Shown here piece by piece: positions 37,152-45,032 of a stretch of 64,000 nt of DNA (position 1 is the first letter of the stretch; every line of letters begins with the position of its first letter). This stretch comes from Candidatus Woesearchaeota archaeon (GTDB taxonomy: Archaea > Nanobdellota > Nanobdellia > Woesearchaeales > GW2011-AR9), in the NCBI GenBank assembly GCA_018655525.1, contig JABIJM010000007.1:25766-89765 (forward strand), in the 5' to 3' direction. Below the pieces are notes generated by a model. It saw nothing but the letters and a program-made list of their open reading frames with translations, was not told the origin of the DNA and made no database searches. The translations under genes were made by a program, and so were the position numbers.

Positions 37152-37251
37152 AGCCCCGTGGAAGAGTGTATTTATGCATTCTGCGGAGTGTAGTGGACTA
37201 TCATCGTGCCCTTTGGAGGCATGGACCGCAGTTCGAATCTGCGCGGGGCTA
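37152..37251 (+). tRNA. tRNA-Gln(TTG) with a 27-nt non-canonical intron in the D arm
   Basis: Acceptor AGCCCCG/CGGGGCT, anticodon arm GTGCC-CTTTGGA-GGCAT and T arm CGCAG-TTCGAAT-CTGCG are intact, with discriminator A. The D arm is readable only if 27 nt (37162-37188) are removed after position 10. The splice site has full bulge-helix-bulge geometry: exon CCGT pairs with intron GCGG, flanked by the 3-nt bulges GGA and AGT. An intron hairpin AGAGTGTA/TGCATTCT lies beyond. The anticodon loop itself has no intron. Confidence 0.9.
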
Positions 37252-37258
37252 CTTTTTT

Positions 37259-37636
37259 CTAAACTAAAAAGAAATATTGCAATACAATAATCACAAACGA
37301 AACATTAAGCAGTATACTCGTTCCTTTTCTGCTTATCGGAAATCGCATATCTTCAAAAAATTCTGCAATAAATCCATGTTCATAATTACGTTTATCTTTT
37401 AGGTCATATCCACGTAAAAGTTGCATGACTGTTGTCATAGGACAGATAGATTGTAATTTTCTAAACATCAAAACTCCCCATGTTACTTGACCTCCAACTA
37501 ACCATAAGGCATACCAAAATTGAAAATCCATTCTATATGGCCAAATAGATGTTGGAACCACAAATAGTGCAAACCAGAAAATTGTAACTGGTATGTGTGT
37601 AACGTACAGAAATTTAATCCAAAAGTCTTTGTTCAT
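37259..37636 (-). CDS. Small membrane protein, possibly DUF2784-like
   Basis: A 125-residue protein with about three transmembrane helices and the segments FLYVTHIPVTIFWFALF, WYALWLVGGQVTWGVLMF and SICPMTTVMQLLRGYDL. The CPMTTVMQLLR part resembles the CPLT..E..LR motif of DUF2784 membrane proteins, but this is a weak visual match. Function unknown. The gene ends just past the tRNA-Gln gene on the opposite strand. Confidence 0.62.
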   Translation of the reverse strand: MNKDFWIKFLYVTHIPVTIFWFALFVVPTSIWPYRMDFQFWYALWLVGGQVTWGVLMFRKLQSICPMTTVMQLLRGYDLKDKRNYEHGFIAEFFEDMRFPISRKGTSILLNVSFVIIVLQYFFLV

Positions 37637-37780
37637 AATAAATTTAGAAATGGCTTATTTTTTAAGGTTTTTGTTGAAAATAAAGATTTTATGGTAATCT
37701 TGAACTATTTATAAACAAACTCAGAAAGATGAACTTTTGTATAACAATGTTTAAAAAGAATCCTTTAAAACTTCAGAGTA

Positions 37781-37891
37781 GTGGCAAAATTAAAATTTAA
37801 GAAAAAATGTAGGATATGCAATAAAGTCTGGGTGCTTGTAGTTCACCGACAACCTCTTCTCTGTGAAGATTGTAAAAAAGTACAAAAATAG
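37781..37891 (+). CDS. 36-aa zinc-ribbon micro-protein (GTG start)
   Basis: Not in the ORF track. GTG at 37781 opens (M)AKLKFKKKCRICNKVW..., ending LLCEDCKKVQK. Two CxxC knuckles (CRIC and CEDC) 16 residues apart make a minimal zinc ribbon with a basic N-terminus, suited to binding RNA or the ribosome. A TATA-like CTATTTATAAAC near 37706-37717 would give a leader of about 40 nt. The structured element at 37898 begins 7 nt after the stop. A similar tiny zinc protein occurs at 58995. Confidence 0.6.
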   Translation: MAKLKFKKKCRICNKVWVLVVHRQPLLCEDCKKVQK

Positions 37892-37897
37892 ATGTTT

Positions 37898-37997
37898 GTT
37901 AAGTCATGTTTCTTGAGCAGGGCACGCCGCGGGTGATTTTTTTCACTGCGTTCTCAAAATGCGGCTCAATTGGCGCTGCTCATCCACTTGACTTAAC
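37898..37997 (+). ncRNA. GC-rich structured RNA candidate, about 100 nt
   Basis: GTTAAGTCA (37898-37906) pairs with TGACTTAAC (37989-37997). Inside, GAGCAG pairs with CTGCTC, CGCC with GGCG, and CGC..GTGA-T7-TCAC..GCG forms a hairpin. The stretch is clearly richer in G+C than its surroundings, as expected for functional RNA in an AT-rich genome. No Rfam family is recognised. It lies between a zinc-ribbon micro-gene and the NYN gene. Terminator, leader element or independent small RNA are all possible. Confidence 0.6.
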
Positions 37998-38052
37998 GTG
38001 AGGCAAGGTTTATTAATCAACCATGCTTTCTAAAATTAAAAGAGGTGGAAAA

Positions 38053-38820
38053 ATGGCAAATATCCTTATTAACCAATCAGTTGCAATCTTAATAGATGGT
38101 AACAACATAGAAAGAAGCATTCACGATGAAACACGTAATACGAATGCAATGATTAACTTTGATTCTTTAATTCCAAGATTATTAAATGGAAGAGGTTTGA
38201 ATCGTTTAATATATTTTAGAGAAGGAAGAAGTATATCTTCAAAACTTGCAGACCGATTATACAATCAATTCTATGGTTCTGTTGTTGCATGTCATAAAAC
38301 AGCAGATATTCCTTTATCCATTAAAGCAACGCAACTTGCATCTAAAGTTGATACCATTATTATTATGTCAGGAGATTCAGATTTTATAGATCTTGCAAAA
38401 CATCTCAAGGCAGAAGGAGTGCGTGTAGAAATTGCTGCCGTAAAAAAAACAACATCCAAATATCTTATTGAGGAAGTAGATCATTTTCATGAAATTACAA
38501 AAAATGATTGGTTTATGTATTCTGGTGGAAAACATTACAGTGGAAATAAATATCGTATGCAAGGTAAACCACAGACTAACAAACCAGTTGTCCATAAACC
38601 AGTAGAAACTCCAAAAGCAGTTCCTAAAGCTCCAGAAACAAAACCTGAAGTTGCAAAGAAACCTGTTTCAACAAAAGCTCCTGTGAAGAAACCAGCTGCA
38701 AAGAAACCCGCAACAAAGAAACCAGTTGCAAAACCAGCTTCAAAGAAACCAGCATCAAAGAAAAAACCAGCTGCGAAGAAACAGGAACAAGTTGTGCCGA
38801 GAGGCGCTGTAAAGAAGTAA
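38053..38820 (+). CDS. NYN-domain (LabA-like) nuclease with Lys/Ala/Pro-rich tail
   Basis: A PIN-like NYN domain occupies residues 1-150. VAILIDGNNIERSI and IIIMSGDSDFIDLAKHLK carry the acidic residues expected to bind metal; members are RNases or RNA-binding proteins. The last 75 residues are a low-complexity basic tail (KKPAAKKPATKKPVAK-type repeats) like histone H1 tails, which would hold nucleic acid non-specifically. The ORF track start (38023) is too close to the TATA-like box at about 38006. GAGGTGG at 38042 is a ribosome-binding site for ATG 38053. The next gene starts immediately after the stop. Confidence 0.87.
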   Translation: MANILINQSVAILIDGNNIERSIHDETRNTNAMINFDSLIPRLLNGRGLNRLIYFREGRSISSKLADRLYNQFYGSVVACHKTADIPLSIKATQLASKVDTIIIMSGDSDFIDLAKHLKAEGVRVEIAAVKKTTSKYLIEEVDHFHEITKNDWFMYSGGKHYSGNKYRMQGKPQTNKPVVHKPVETPKAVPKAPETKPEVAKKPVSTKAPVKKPAAKKPATKKPVAKPASKKPASKKKPAAKKQEQVVPRGAVKK

Positions 38821-39366
38821 ATGCAACATCCAGAAGACATTCCTGAAGAAGAACATCACGAGGAGTATTCTGAACCTAAATGGAAGAAGCCCTTAATCTG
38901 GTCAATGGGAGGATTCATGATTCTTTTAATGATTTCATTCGTGTTCGTCACATATCCAATTGGACCAATTCTTGAAGGAAAAATAGAATCTAATCTTATT
39001 CAGAATAATCAAATTGATGTTGGTGAATTTACAATATTCTTTGAAGGAAATTCTTATGATAAATTATTAGATGTCTATAATCCAGATTTAAAACACGAAA
39101 TCAGTCTATGCCTTCTTGGTGAGAAAAAAGGGGATGATTATGTCATCTCAAGTCTTTATGAACCAAAAATCTATGAACAAACATTTGATCATGTCTCTTT
39201 TCAATCATGTAATCAAGAAACAATCGTGATGTTACATTCACATCCCTATAAACGATGTGTTGCATCAGATACTGATATTAATACATTAGCGAGTACACAG
39301 AAGGTTAATCCAGATGTTTTAATGGTTGTCATGTGTGAACCAGATCGGTTCAGTGTTTATCGGTAG
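38821..39366 (+). CDS. Membrane-anchored JAMM/MPN metalloprotease-like protein
   Basis: A 181-residue protein. An acidic cytoplasmic N-terminus (EDIPEEEHHEEYSE) is followed by one transmembrane helix (WSMGGFMILLMISFVFVTYPI) and a JAMM-like domain. The zinc signature HSHP-x6-S-x2-D is visible in MLHSHPYKRCVASDTD, with an upstream Glu near GEFTIFFEG as the likely catalytic acid. JAMM proteins remove ubiquitin-like modifiers or cut isopeptide bonds. Here the orientation suggests the domain may face outside, which would be unusual. It directly abuts the NYN gene (TAA then ATG), so they are co-transcribed. Confidence 0.75.
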   Translation: MQHPEDIPEEEHHEEYSEPKWKKPLIWSMGGFMILLMISFVFVTYPIGPILEGKIESNLIQNNQIDVGEFTIFFEGNSYDKLLDVYNPDLKHEISLCLLGEKKGDDYVISSLYEPKIYEQTFDHVSFQSCNQETIVMLHSHPYKRCVASDTDINTLASTQKVNPDVLMVVMCEPDRFSVYR

Positions 39367-39396
39367 ATTTATTAATTACTTGTTCTTCACAATTCC

Positions 39397-39960
39397 ATGA
39401 AAAAAGTAGTTGTGGTTTTTGTAATATTATTACTATTCTTAGTTGCATGTACCGAAGTTGTTGAAGAATCTCCTGAAGCACCTGTAGGAAAAGCAATTGA
39501 AGTAGTTCCAGAACCAACACCTGAACCAGAACCAGTTGTAGAAAAACAAGTATTTCTTGGATGTAAAGATACAAGTGAATGTCAAGGAATAGAACAATGT
39601 ATTGAAGGAGAATGTAAAACAATTGCACAACTGTATAAAACAGATTGTGATGTCAAATGTAACTTCAAATCTATTCTTGTAGAAACAAGTGATGGTGAAT
39701 CAACCACAATCAACAGAGGTCAAGGAAGTTATTCCTATGCAGGCGCATTAGCATGGACATTACAAAGTGGTCCAGATTACTGTAAAGAAGATAAAGTCAT
39801 TGTCCCAATCAAACTAGAGAAAAATTCTTATGGAAAAATTCTTGAAACACAAACCATTATTTTATCTCCTGGAGAAACTTCAGATATTATTACACATCCA
39901 ACTGTAAAAAGCATGTCTTTTACTGCGAAAATTGTAAGTGTAGATGAGAGTTGTAACTAA
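39397..39960 (+). CDS. Lipoprotein with Cys-rich segment, unknown
   Basis: Signal segment MKKVVVVFVILLLFLVAC ends in a lipobox (LVAC) at residue 18. A Pro/Glu-rich linker (VPEPTPEPEPVVEK) follows. Next comes a cysteine-rich part (LGCKDTSECQGIEQCIEGEC) like the small disulphide motifs of archaeal and bacterial surface lipoproteins, then a beta-rich domain with further cysteines. No known enzyme motif. Its stop overlaps the convergent polymerase gene by 4 bp. TATA-like ATTTATTAA lies about 27 nt upstream of the ATG. Confidence 0.75.
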   Translation: MKKVVVVFVILLLFLVACTEVVEESPEAPVGKAIEVVPEPTPEPEPVVEKQVFLGCKDTSECQGIEQCIEGECKTIAQLYKTDCDVKCNFKSILVETSDGESTTINRGQGSYSYAGALAWTLQSGPDYCKEDKVIVPIKLEKNSYGKILETQTIILSPGETSDIITHPTVKSMSFTAKIVSVDESCN

Positions 39961-40919
39961 ACCCAATTCTTTCGTTCTTCACGATTCTCAGGTTCAACAT
40001 ACTTCAATCCAAGTTTCTTAAAAATAGCTTTCTCAGTTTTAGAAGCAATAATTTTCTTTGTTCCAACTTCAGATAAAGAATATTCATTCAACGTCCACCC
40101 TTTCTTTAGAGCCAACTTTCTTAAATAAATATTAAAATCCTTTGTACCTGTGAAATACATCAATGCAGCACCCCATTGGCTTGCTTTGACAACACGTAAA
40201 TCAATGTTCAATCCATTCTCCAATCGTACAACACTTTTCGTCATACCTCTTGCAAGTACCTTAGAAATTCCTTTCATAGATGTAAACGCCTTCATCACAG
40301 CATCAGGATTCTTTGATACAATTAATACATCTAAATCTTTGACTGTTTTCTTCTTCCTTCTAAAAGATCCTGCGATTTCAATCTTCCAAACGGATTTATA
40401 TCTTTTCAAAGAACGTAGGATCTTATTTGCGATAGGGATGATATTCTCAATCGGATATCGTTTAGGTTTTGTTTTCATAACCGCAATCCCATCAAGAAAT
40501 GTTTCTTCTGTTTTTATTCCAAATCCAGGTAATTCTCTTACCCTCTTTTTTTTTATAGCTTTCTCTAAATCTTTTATAGAACGAATATTCAATATTTTAT
40601 ACAATACCTTAATTTTCTTCGGACCTAAGAACGGAATTTGACGTAGAGATTCCACATCAACTTTCACTTCCTTTTTTAATGTATTATAATATGATGACTT
40701 TCCTGTTTCCAACATCTCTTCAATTTTCTCACCAATATGTTCGCCCACACCTGGGATTTCATACAACCTACCTGCTTTATATTCATCAAAAACTTCTTCT
40801 ATCATTCCTTCAATTGCTCTCGCAACTCGCCGGTACGATTCTGGTTTATATTTTACTTCTTGGATATCTAATAAATCTGCAATGGCGTTCAGAATACGAA
40901 TTAATTCTTCGTTTTTCAT
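39957..40919 (-). CDS. Family X DNA polymerase (Pol beta-like) without PHP domain
   Basis: A family X polymerase of 320 aa. N-terminal 8-kDa-type domain (NAIADLLDIQEVKYKPESYRRVARAIE) with helix-hairpin-helix elements (YEIPGVGEHIGEKIEEM, QIPFLGPKKIKVLY, ELPGFGIKTEE) is followed by the palm. The catalytic aspartates are in GSFRRKKKTVKDLDVLI and GLNIDLRVV. Bacterial and many archaeal PolX proteins carry a C-terminal PHP exonuclease domain (total about 570 aa); here the protein stops after the polymerase thumb. It would act in gap-filling base excision repair. A TATA-like AGTATAAAAC about 27 nt upstream suits a leaderless start. Confidence 0.93.
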   Translation of the reverse strand: MKNEELIRILNAIADLLDIQEVKYKPESYRRVARAIEGMIEEVFDEYKAGRLYEIPGVGEHIGEKIEEMLETGKSSYYNTLKKEVKVDVESLRQIPFLGPKKIKVLYKILNIRSIKDLEKAIKKKRVRELPGFGIKTEETFLDGIAVMKTKPKRYPIENIIPIANKILRSLKRYKSVWKIEIAGSFRRKKKTVKDLDVLIVSKNPDAVMKAFTSMKGISKVLARGMTKSVVRLENGLNIDLRVVKASQWGAALMYFTGTKDFNIYLRKLALKKGWTLNEYSLSEVGTKKIIASKTEKAIFKKLGLKYVEPENREERKNWV

Positions 40920-41011
40920 ATCAGGAGTATATTTTTGGAAGTTTTATACTTTTCCATATTCTCTGAAACAATAAGGCATATAAATGATTCTTCAGTTATA
41001 ATCTTTGATAG

Positions 41012-41755
41012 ATGTTACAACAAACGTTCCTACACATTCCTGGAATCAGTAAAGAGGTGGAGTCACATATCTGGAAGAACGATATTCTTAATTGGCATGA
41101 GTTTCATCAACAAGGTCATTCTTTAGACTTGCCAACATCTAAAATATTTAAAATAAAAGAACACGTAGAAAAATCAATTCATGCACTCCAACATAAAAAT
41201 CATCAATTTTTTAATTTACCAAGCAAAGAGGAATGGAGATTATATCAAGATTTTAAAGAACATTGTTGCTTCTTAGACATTGAAACCACAGGTCTAAGTA
41301 AACATTACAATTACATTACCACCATAGGACTTTATGATGGAGAAAGCAGTCGTGTGTTTGTCAAAGATCAAGATTTACATGAATTTGCACAAGAAATTGC
41401 AAAGTATAAAGTAATTGTCACATTTAATGGAAAATGTTTTGATCTCCCATTCTTACGTTCTTCTTTTCCAGATATTGATTTTCACCACATCCATTTAGAC
41501 TTACGTTATTTGATGAAAGATTTAGGATATTCTGGTGGATTGAAACGGATTGAGAAAGAAGTAGGGATCAATCGTGATGATGAATTAGCAGAAGTAGATG
41601 GATTTGAAGCTGTACGTCTATGGCGGCGTTATAAAAAAGGAGATTTACAATCCTTAGAATTATTGAAGAAGTATAATGAAGCAGATGTTGTGAATCTTAA
41701 AACATTAATGGAATTTACATATGGAAAGTTGAAAGAGAAGACGTTGTTCAATTAG
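41012..41755 (+). CDS. YprB-like RNase H-fold 3'-5' exonuclease
   Basis: A DEDD-type exonuclease domain (RNase_H_2, YprB family) in a 247-aa protein. The N-terminal 80 residues carry a short helix-hairpin-helix-like start (FLHIPGISKEVESHIW). The catalytic part shows FLDIETTGL, FNGKCFDLPFL, LDLRYL and NEADVVNLK, which together provide the acidic metal ligands. Likely a DNA or RNA exonuclease; substrate unknown. It ends 8 bp inside the convergent endonuclease gene. TATA-like GCATATAAATG lies about 30 nt upstream. Confidence 0.85.
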   Translation: MLQQTFLHIPGISKEVESHIWKNDILNWHEFHQQGHSLDLPTSKIFKIKEHVEKSIHALQHKNHQFFNLPSKEEWRLYQDFKEHCCFLDIETTGLSKHYNYITTIGLYDGESSRVFVKDQDLHEFAQEIAKYKVIVTFNGKCFDLPFLRSSFPDIDFHHIHLDLRYLMKDLGYSGGLKRIEKEVGINRDDELAEVDGFEAVRLWRRYKKGDLQSLELLKKYNEADVVNLKTLMEFTYGKLKEKTLFN

Positions 41756-42164
41756 TAATCTTCTCATCAACATCATACTGTTCCCATCTCACTTTTTTTT
41801 CTCTGATTGCATCTCTGAGAATTCTCTCGTGTTTAGATAATTGTTTGGCAGATCCAGACTTCACTTCTACAAACACAACTTCTTCAATTTCCTTTTCATC
41901 CATTCCCTTAAACACAATAAAATCAATTGGTTTTCCCATAAATCTCACTTCAGAAGGCTTGTAAGGAAAATTTGGAAGATAGGGCGCAAGTTGCTCAGAA
42001 AACTGCCCACCAATCACACTACGAGAAGTTTTCAATCTAGATTTCACAATTGGTTCAAGTTTATGCAACTTCCACATATGATCTTCAATCTTTCTTCCGA
42101 TGGTATAACCTACGTAAAGAAAGATCAAAATAATTCCGATGAGGAAGATGGTGTTAAGGTTCAT
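41748..42164 (-). CDS. Membrane-anchored Holliday-junction-resolvase-like nuclease
   Basis: An N-terminal transmembrane helix (TIFLIGIILIFLYVGYTIG) precedes a PD-(D/E)XK-type domain with GKPIDFIVFKG and VVFVEVKSGSA, the catalytic D...EVK pattern. It matches predicted Holliday-junction-resolvase-like endonucleases (COG4741 type) that have a membrane anchor. Substrate unproven. 138 aa, complete. Confidence 0.8.
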   Translation of the reverse strand: MNLNTIFLIGIILIFLYVGYTIGRKIEDHMWKLHKLEPIVKSRLKTSRSVIGGQFSEQLAPYLPNFPYKPSEVRFMGKPIDFIVFKGMDEKEIEEVVFVEVKSGSAKQLSKHERILRDAIREKKVRWEQYDVDEKITN

Positions 42165-42236
42165 TTTGTATCGTAAATCTAGAAACTCTAAAAATCTTTC
42201 CCAAATCTATATAAATAACATTCCAATATCCCTAAC

Positions 42237-45032
42237 ATGACAATCAATTGGCTGCAAATCCAAGATAAATGGCAGAAGAAATGGGCAGACGCGAAACTAG
42301 GTGAAGCAAAAGTCTCCGACAAACCTAAATTCTATATGATCTTTGCATACCCAGGACCTTCTGGTTATCCTCACGTAGGCCATATGCGTGGGTATTCTTA
42401 TACAGATATGATTACACGTTATGAAAGGCTTCAAGGAAAAGAAGTATTATTTCCATTAGGAATGCATGCTTCTGGGAATTTAGCATCTGGATTCGCAAAC
42501 AAAATCAAAAATAAGGATGAAAAATGGATCACATATCTTAGAAAAAATGGTTGTCCAGAAGAAACAATTCCGACATTAGTAACCCCAGAAGCAGTGATTG
42601 AATATTTTAATGAAGTCTATGTAGAAGACTATTTCAAAAAATTTGGATTTCTATGTGATTGGGATAGATACACGTGTAGTACGTGGAAGGATTATGAAAA
42701 ATTTATCCAATGGCAATTTCTTAAATTACAAAAGAAAAATTTACTAACTCAGAAACCATACTTTGCAACAGCATGTGTTGTGCATGGACCAGTTGCAGTA
42801 GACCCTTCAGAAACAGATATTTCAAAAGGAGGAAAAGCAGAGAAACAAGAATACACATTATTAAAATTCAAATTTGGAAAAGATTTCTTAGTTGCAGCAA
42901 CACTTAGACCAGAAACAGTTTATGGACAAACAAATCTTTGGGTAAATCCATCCATAAAATACGTGAAAGTAGAAGTTAATGGCGAAAACTGGATCATGTC
43001 AGAACAAGCATCTCAAAAACTTAAATTTCAAAAAGACGACATAATTCTCAAAGAAGAAATTGATCCTAAATATTTAATTGGCAAAACAGCGATTGCACCA
43101 GGTATAGAAAAAGAAATTCCAATTTATCCAGCATCCTTCGTAGATGCAGATGTAGGTTCCGGAATTGTAACCTGTGTTCCATCAGATGCGCCGTATGATT
43201 ACGTTGCATTAAAAACATTAGAAGGAAATCAAACCTTACAATCACAATACAACATCAACGTAAACGTTTCTTTAATTCCAATCATTGAATCAAAAGGCTA
43301 TGGAGAATTTCCAGCTCAAGAAATTGTGCAGAAAATGAACATTACATCTCTTGAAGATCCAAAATTAAAAGATGCAACTACAGAAATCTATAAAGTAGGA
43401 CATCATACAGGTGTCATGCGAAAAAACTGTGGTATCTACGCAGGTAAAAGAGTAGAAGAAGCAAAAGAATTAGTGAAAAAAGATCTCTTGAAAAAACATA
43501 AAGCAGACATATTCTACGATTTATCTGAAGAAGTAATTTGCAGATGTGGAGAACCAGTTGTCATTAAACGGATTGATGACCAATGGTTCATTAAATATTC
43601 TGATAAGGAATTAACAAACAGCTCAAAGAAGCATCTTGAATCCATGAACATTTATCCTAAAGACTATAAAGAACGTCTTCCCGGTATTTTAGATTGGTTC
43701 CATGACAGGGCATGTGTGAGATTAGGAAATTGGCAAGGAAGTAAATTACCTTTTGACGAAAAATGGATTGTAGAACCAATTGCAGATTCAACACTTTATC
43801 CTGTCTATTATATCGTCTCTAAATTCACCAAGAATGGCACATTAAACGTAGATGATTTAACAGAAGAATTCTTTGACTATGTGTTCTTAGGAGAAGGATC
43901 AGGTAAAAAAAAATGGGAACCTATCAAAGCAGAATTTGATTACTTCTATCCATTAGATATTAACCTAGGAGGAAAAGAACATCAAACTGTTCACTTCCCC
44001 GTTTTTATCATGAATCATGTTGGCATCTTAAAAAAAGAAGATTGGCCAAAAGGAATATTCATTAACCATTGGGTTATAGGAAAAGGAAGCAAAATTTCAA
44101 AAAGTAAAGGTGGCGCGGAACCAATCCCTCAAGCAATGGAAAAATACGGTGTAGATGCAATGCGACTTTATTATGCACACATCGGTTCACCACATGTAGA
44201 TGTTGTTTGGGACGAACCTGTTGTATTAAATTATAAAAATCAACTTGAAAAACTCCATCTATTGGTTGAAAAATTACAAGAATTAAAAGGGACAGAAAAA
44301 CTTATCGATACCTGGCTGATTTCACGTATGCAGAAACACCTTAAAGAAATCAACGAATCAATGAGTGATTATTCCTTAAGGGAATTAGGATCAACTGTGT
44401 ATTTCACAATTCATGAAGATCTACGATGGTATCTAAGAAGAGGTGGAGAAAATAAAAGCGTAATAGAAAACATCATTTCAATCTGGTTACGATTAATGAA
44501 TCCAATCACACCTCATCTAAGTGAAGAACTAAATCCTACAAAAGATCTTATTTCTTCATCAGCATGGCCACAATTAGATGACTCAAAAATAAATGCTACT
44601 TCTGAAGCAGGAGAAGAACTCATCAAAACAACAATGGATGGCATGCGTAATGTAATGAAACTTGCAAAACTAGAGAAACCCTCTAAATTCACGTTATTTG
44701 TATCAGAAGCATGGAAATACGGATTATTTGCAACATTAAAAGAAAAGATTCAAGAAACGAGAAACGTTGGAGATATTATGAAAACTATTCTTGCAGATGA
44801 ATCCTTGAAACAACATGGAAAAGATGTAAGTAAAATTGTACAATCCACATTAAAAGATGTTTCTAGACTTCCTTCTATAGTTACAAGTAGAGGGGAAGAA
44901 TTAGATGTAATCAAAGATGCACAAGATTTTTTATCTAAAGAATTTGATTGCACAATTGAAATTATGGAAAAATCTGATCATCCAAAAGCAAAATCAGCTT
45001 CACCTGGAAAGATTGGTGTGTTAGTAGAGTGA
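42237..45032 (+). CDS. leuS: Leucyl-tRNA synthetase, archaeal type
   Basis: Class I leucyl-tRNA synthetase of 931 aa, the archaeal/eukaryal cytosolic form. The HIGH motif is PHVGHMRGYS, near residue 46. A CP1 editing domain follows (LRPETVYGQTNLWVNP is the threonine-rich region equivalent). KMSKS appears as KISKSKGGAEP. The anticodon-binding and C-terminal domains are present. TATA-like CTATATAAATAA (about 42205-42216) is about 27 nt upstream of the ATG. It ends 1 nt before the convergent kinase gene. Confidence 0.97.
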   Translation: MTINWLQIQDKWQKKWADAKLGEAKVSDKPKFYMIFAYPGPSGYPHVGHMRGYSYTDMITRYERLQGKEVLFPLGMHASGNLASGFANKIKNKDEKWITYLRKNGCPEETIPTLVTPEAVIEYFNEVYVEDYFKKFGFLCDWDRYTCSTWKDYEKFIQWQFLKLQKKNLLTQKPYFATACVVHGPVAVDPSETDISKGGKAEKQEYTLLKFKFGKDFLVAATLRPETVYGQTNLWVNPSIKYVKVEVNGENWIMSEQASQKLKFQKDDIILKEEIDPKYLIGKTAIAPGIEKEIPIYPASFVDADVGSGIVTCVPSDAPYDYVALKTLEGNQTLQSQYNINVNVSLIPIIESKGYGEFPAQEIVQKMNITSLEDPKLKDATTEIYKVGHHTGVMRKNCGIYAGKRVEEAKELVKKDLLKKHKADIFYDLSEEVICRCGEPVVIKRIDDQWFIKYSDKELTNSSKKHLESMNIYPKDYKERLPGILDWFHDRACVRLGNWQGSKLPFDEKWIVEPIADSTLYPVYYIVSKFTKNGTLNVDDLTEEFFDYVFLGEGSGKKKWEPIKAEFDYFYPLDINLGGKEHQTVHFPVFIMNHVGILKKEDWPKGIFINHWVIGKGSKISKSKGGAEPIPQAMEKYGVDAMRLYYAHIGSPHVDVVWDEPVVLNYKNQLEKLHLLVEKLQELKGTEKLIDTWLISRMQKHLKEINESMSDYSLRELGSTVYFTIHEDLRWYLRRGGENKSVIENIISIWLRLMNPITPHLSEELNPTKDLISSSAWPQLDDSKINATSEAGEELIKTTMDGMRNVMKLAKLEKPSKFTLFVSEAWKYGLFATLKEKIQETRNVGDIMKTILADESLKQHGKDVSKIVQSTLKDVSRLPSIVTSRGEELDVIKDAQDFLSKEFDCTIEIMEKSDHPKAKSASPGKIGVLVE

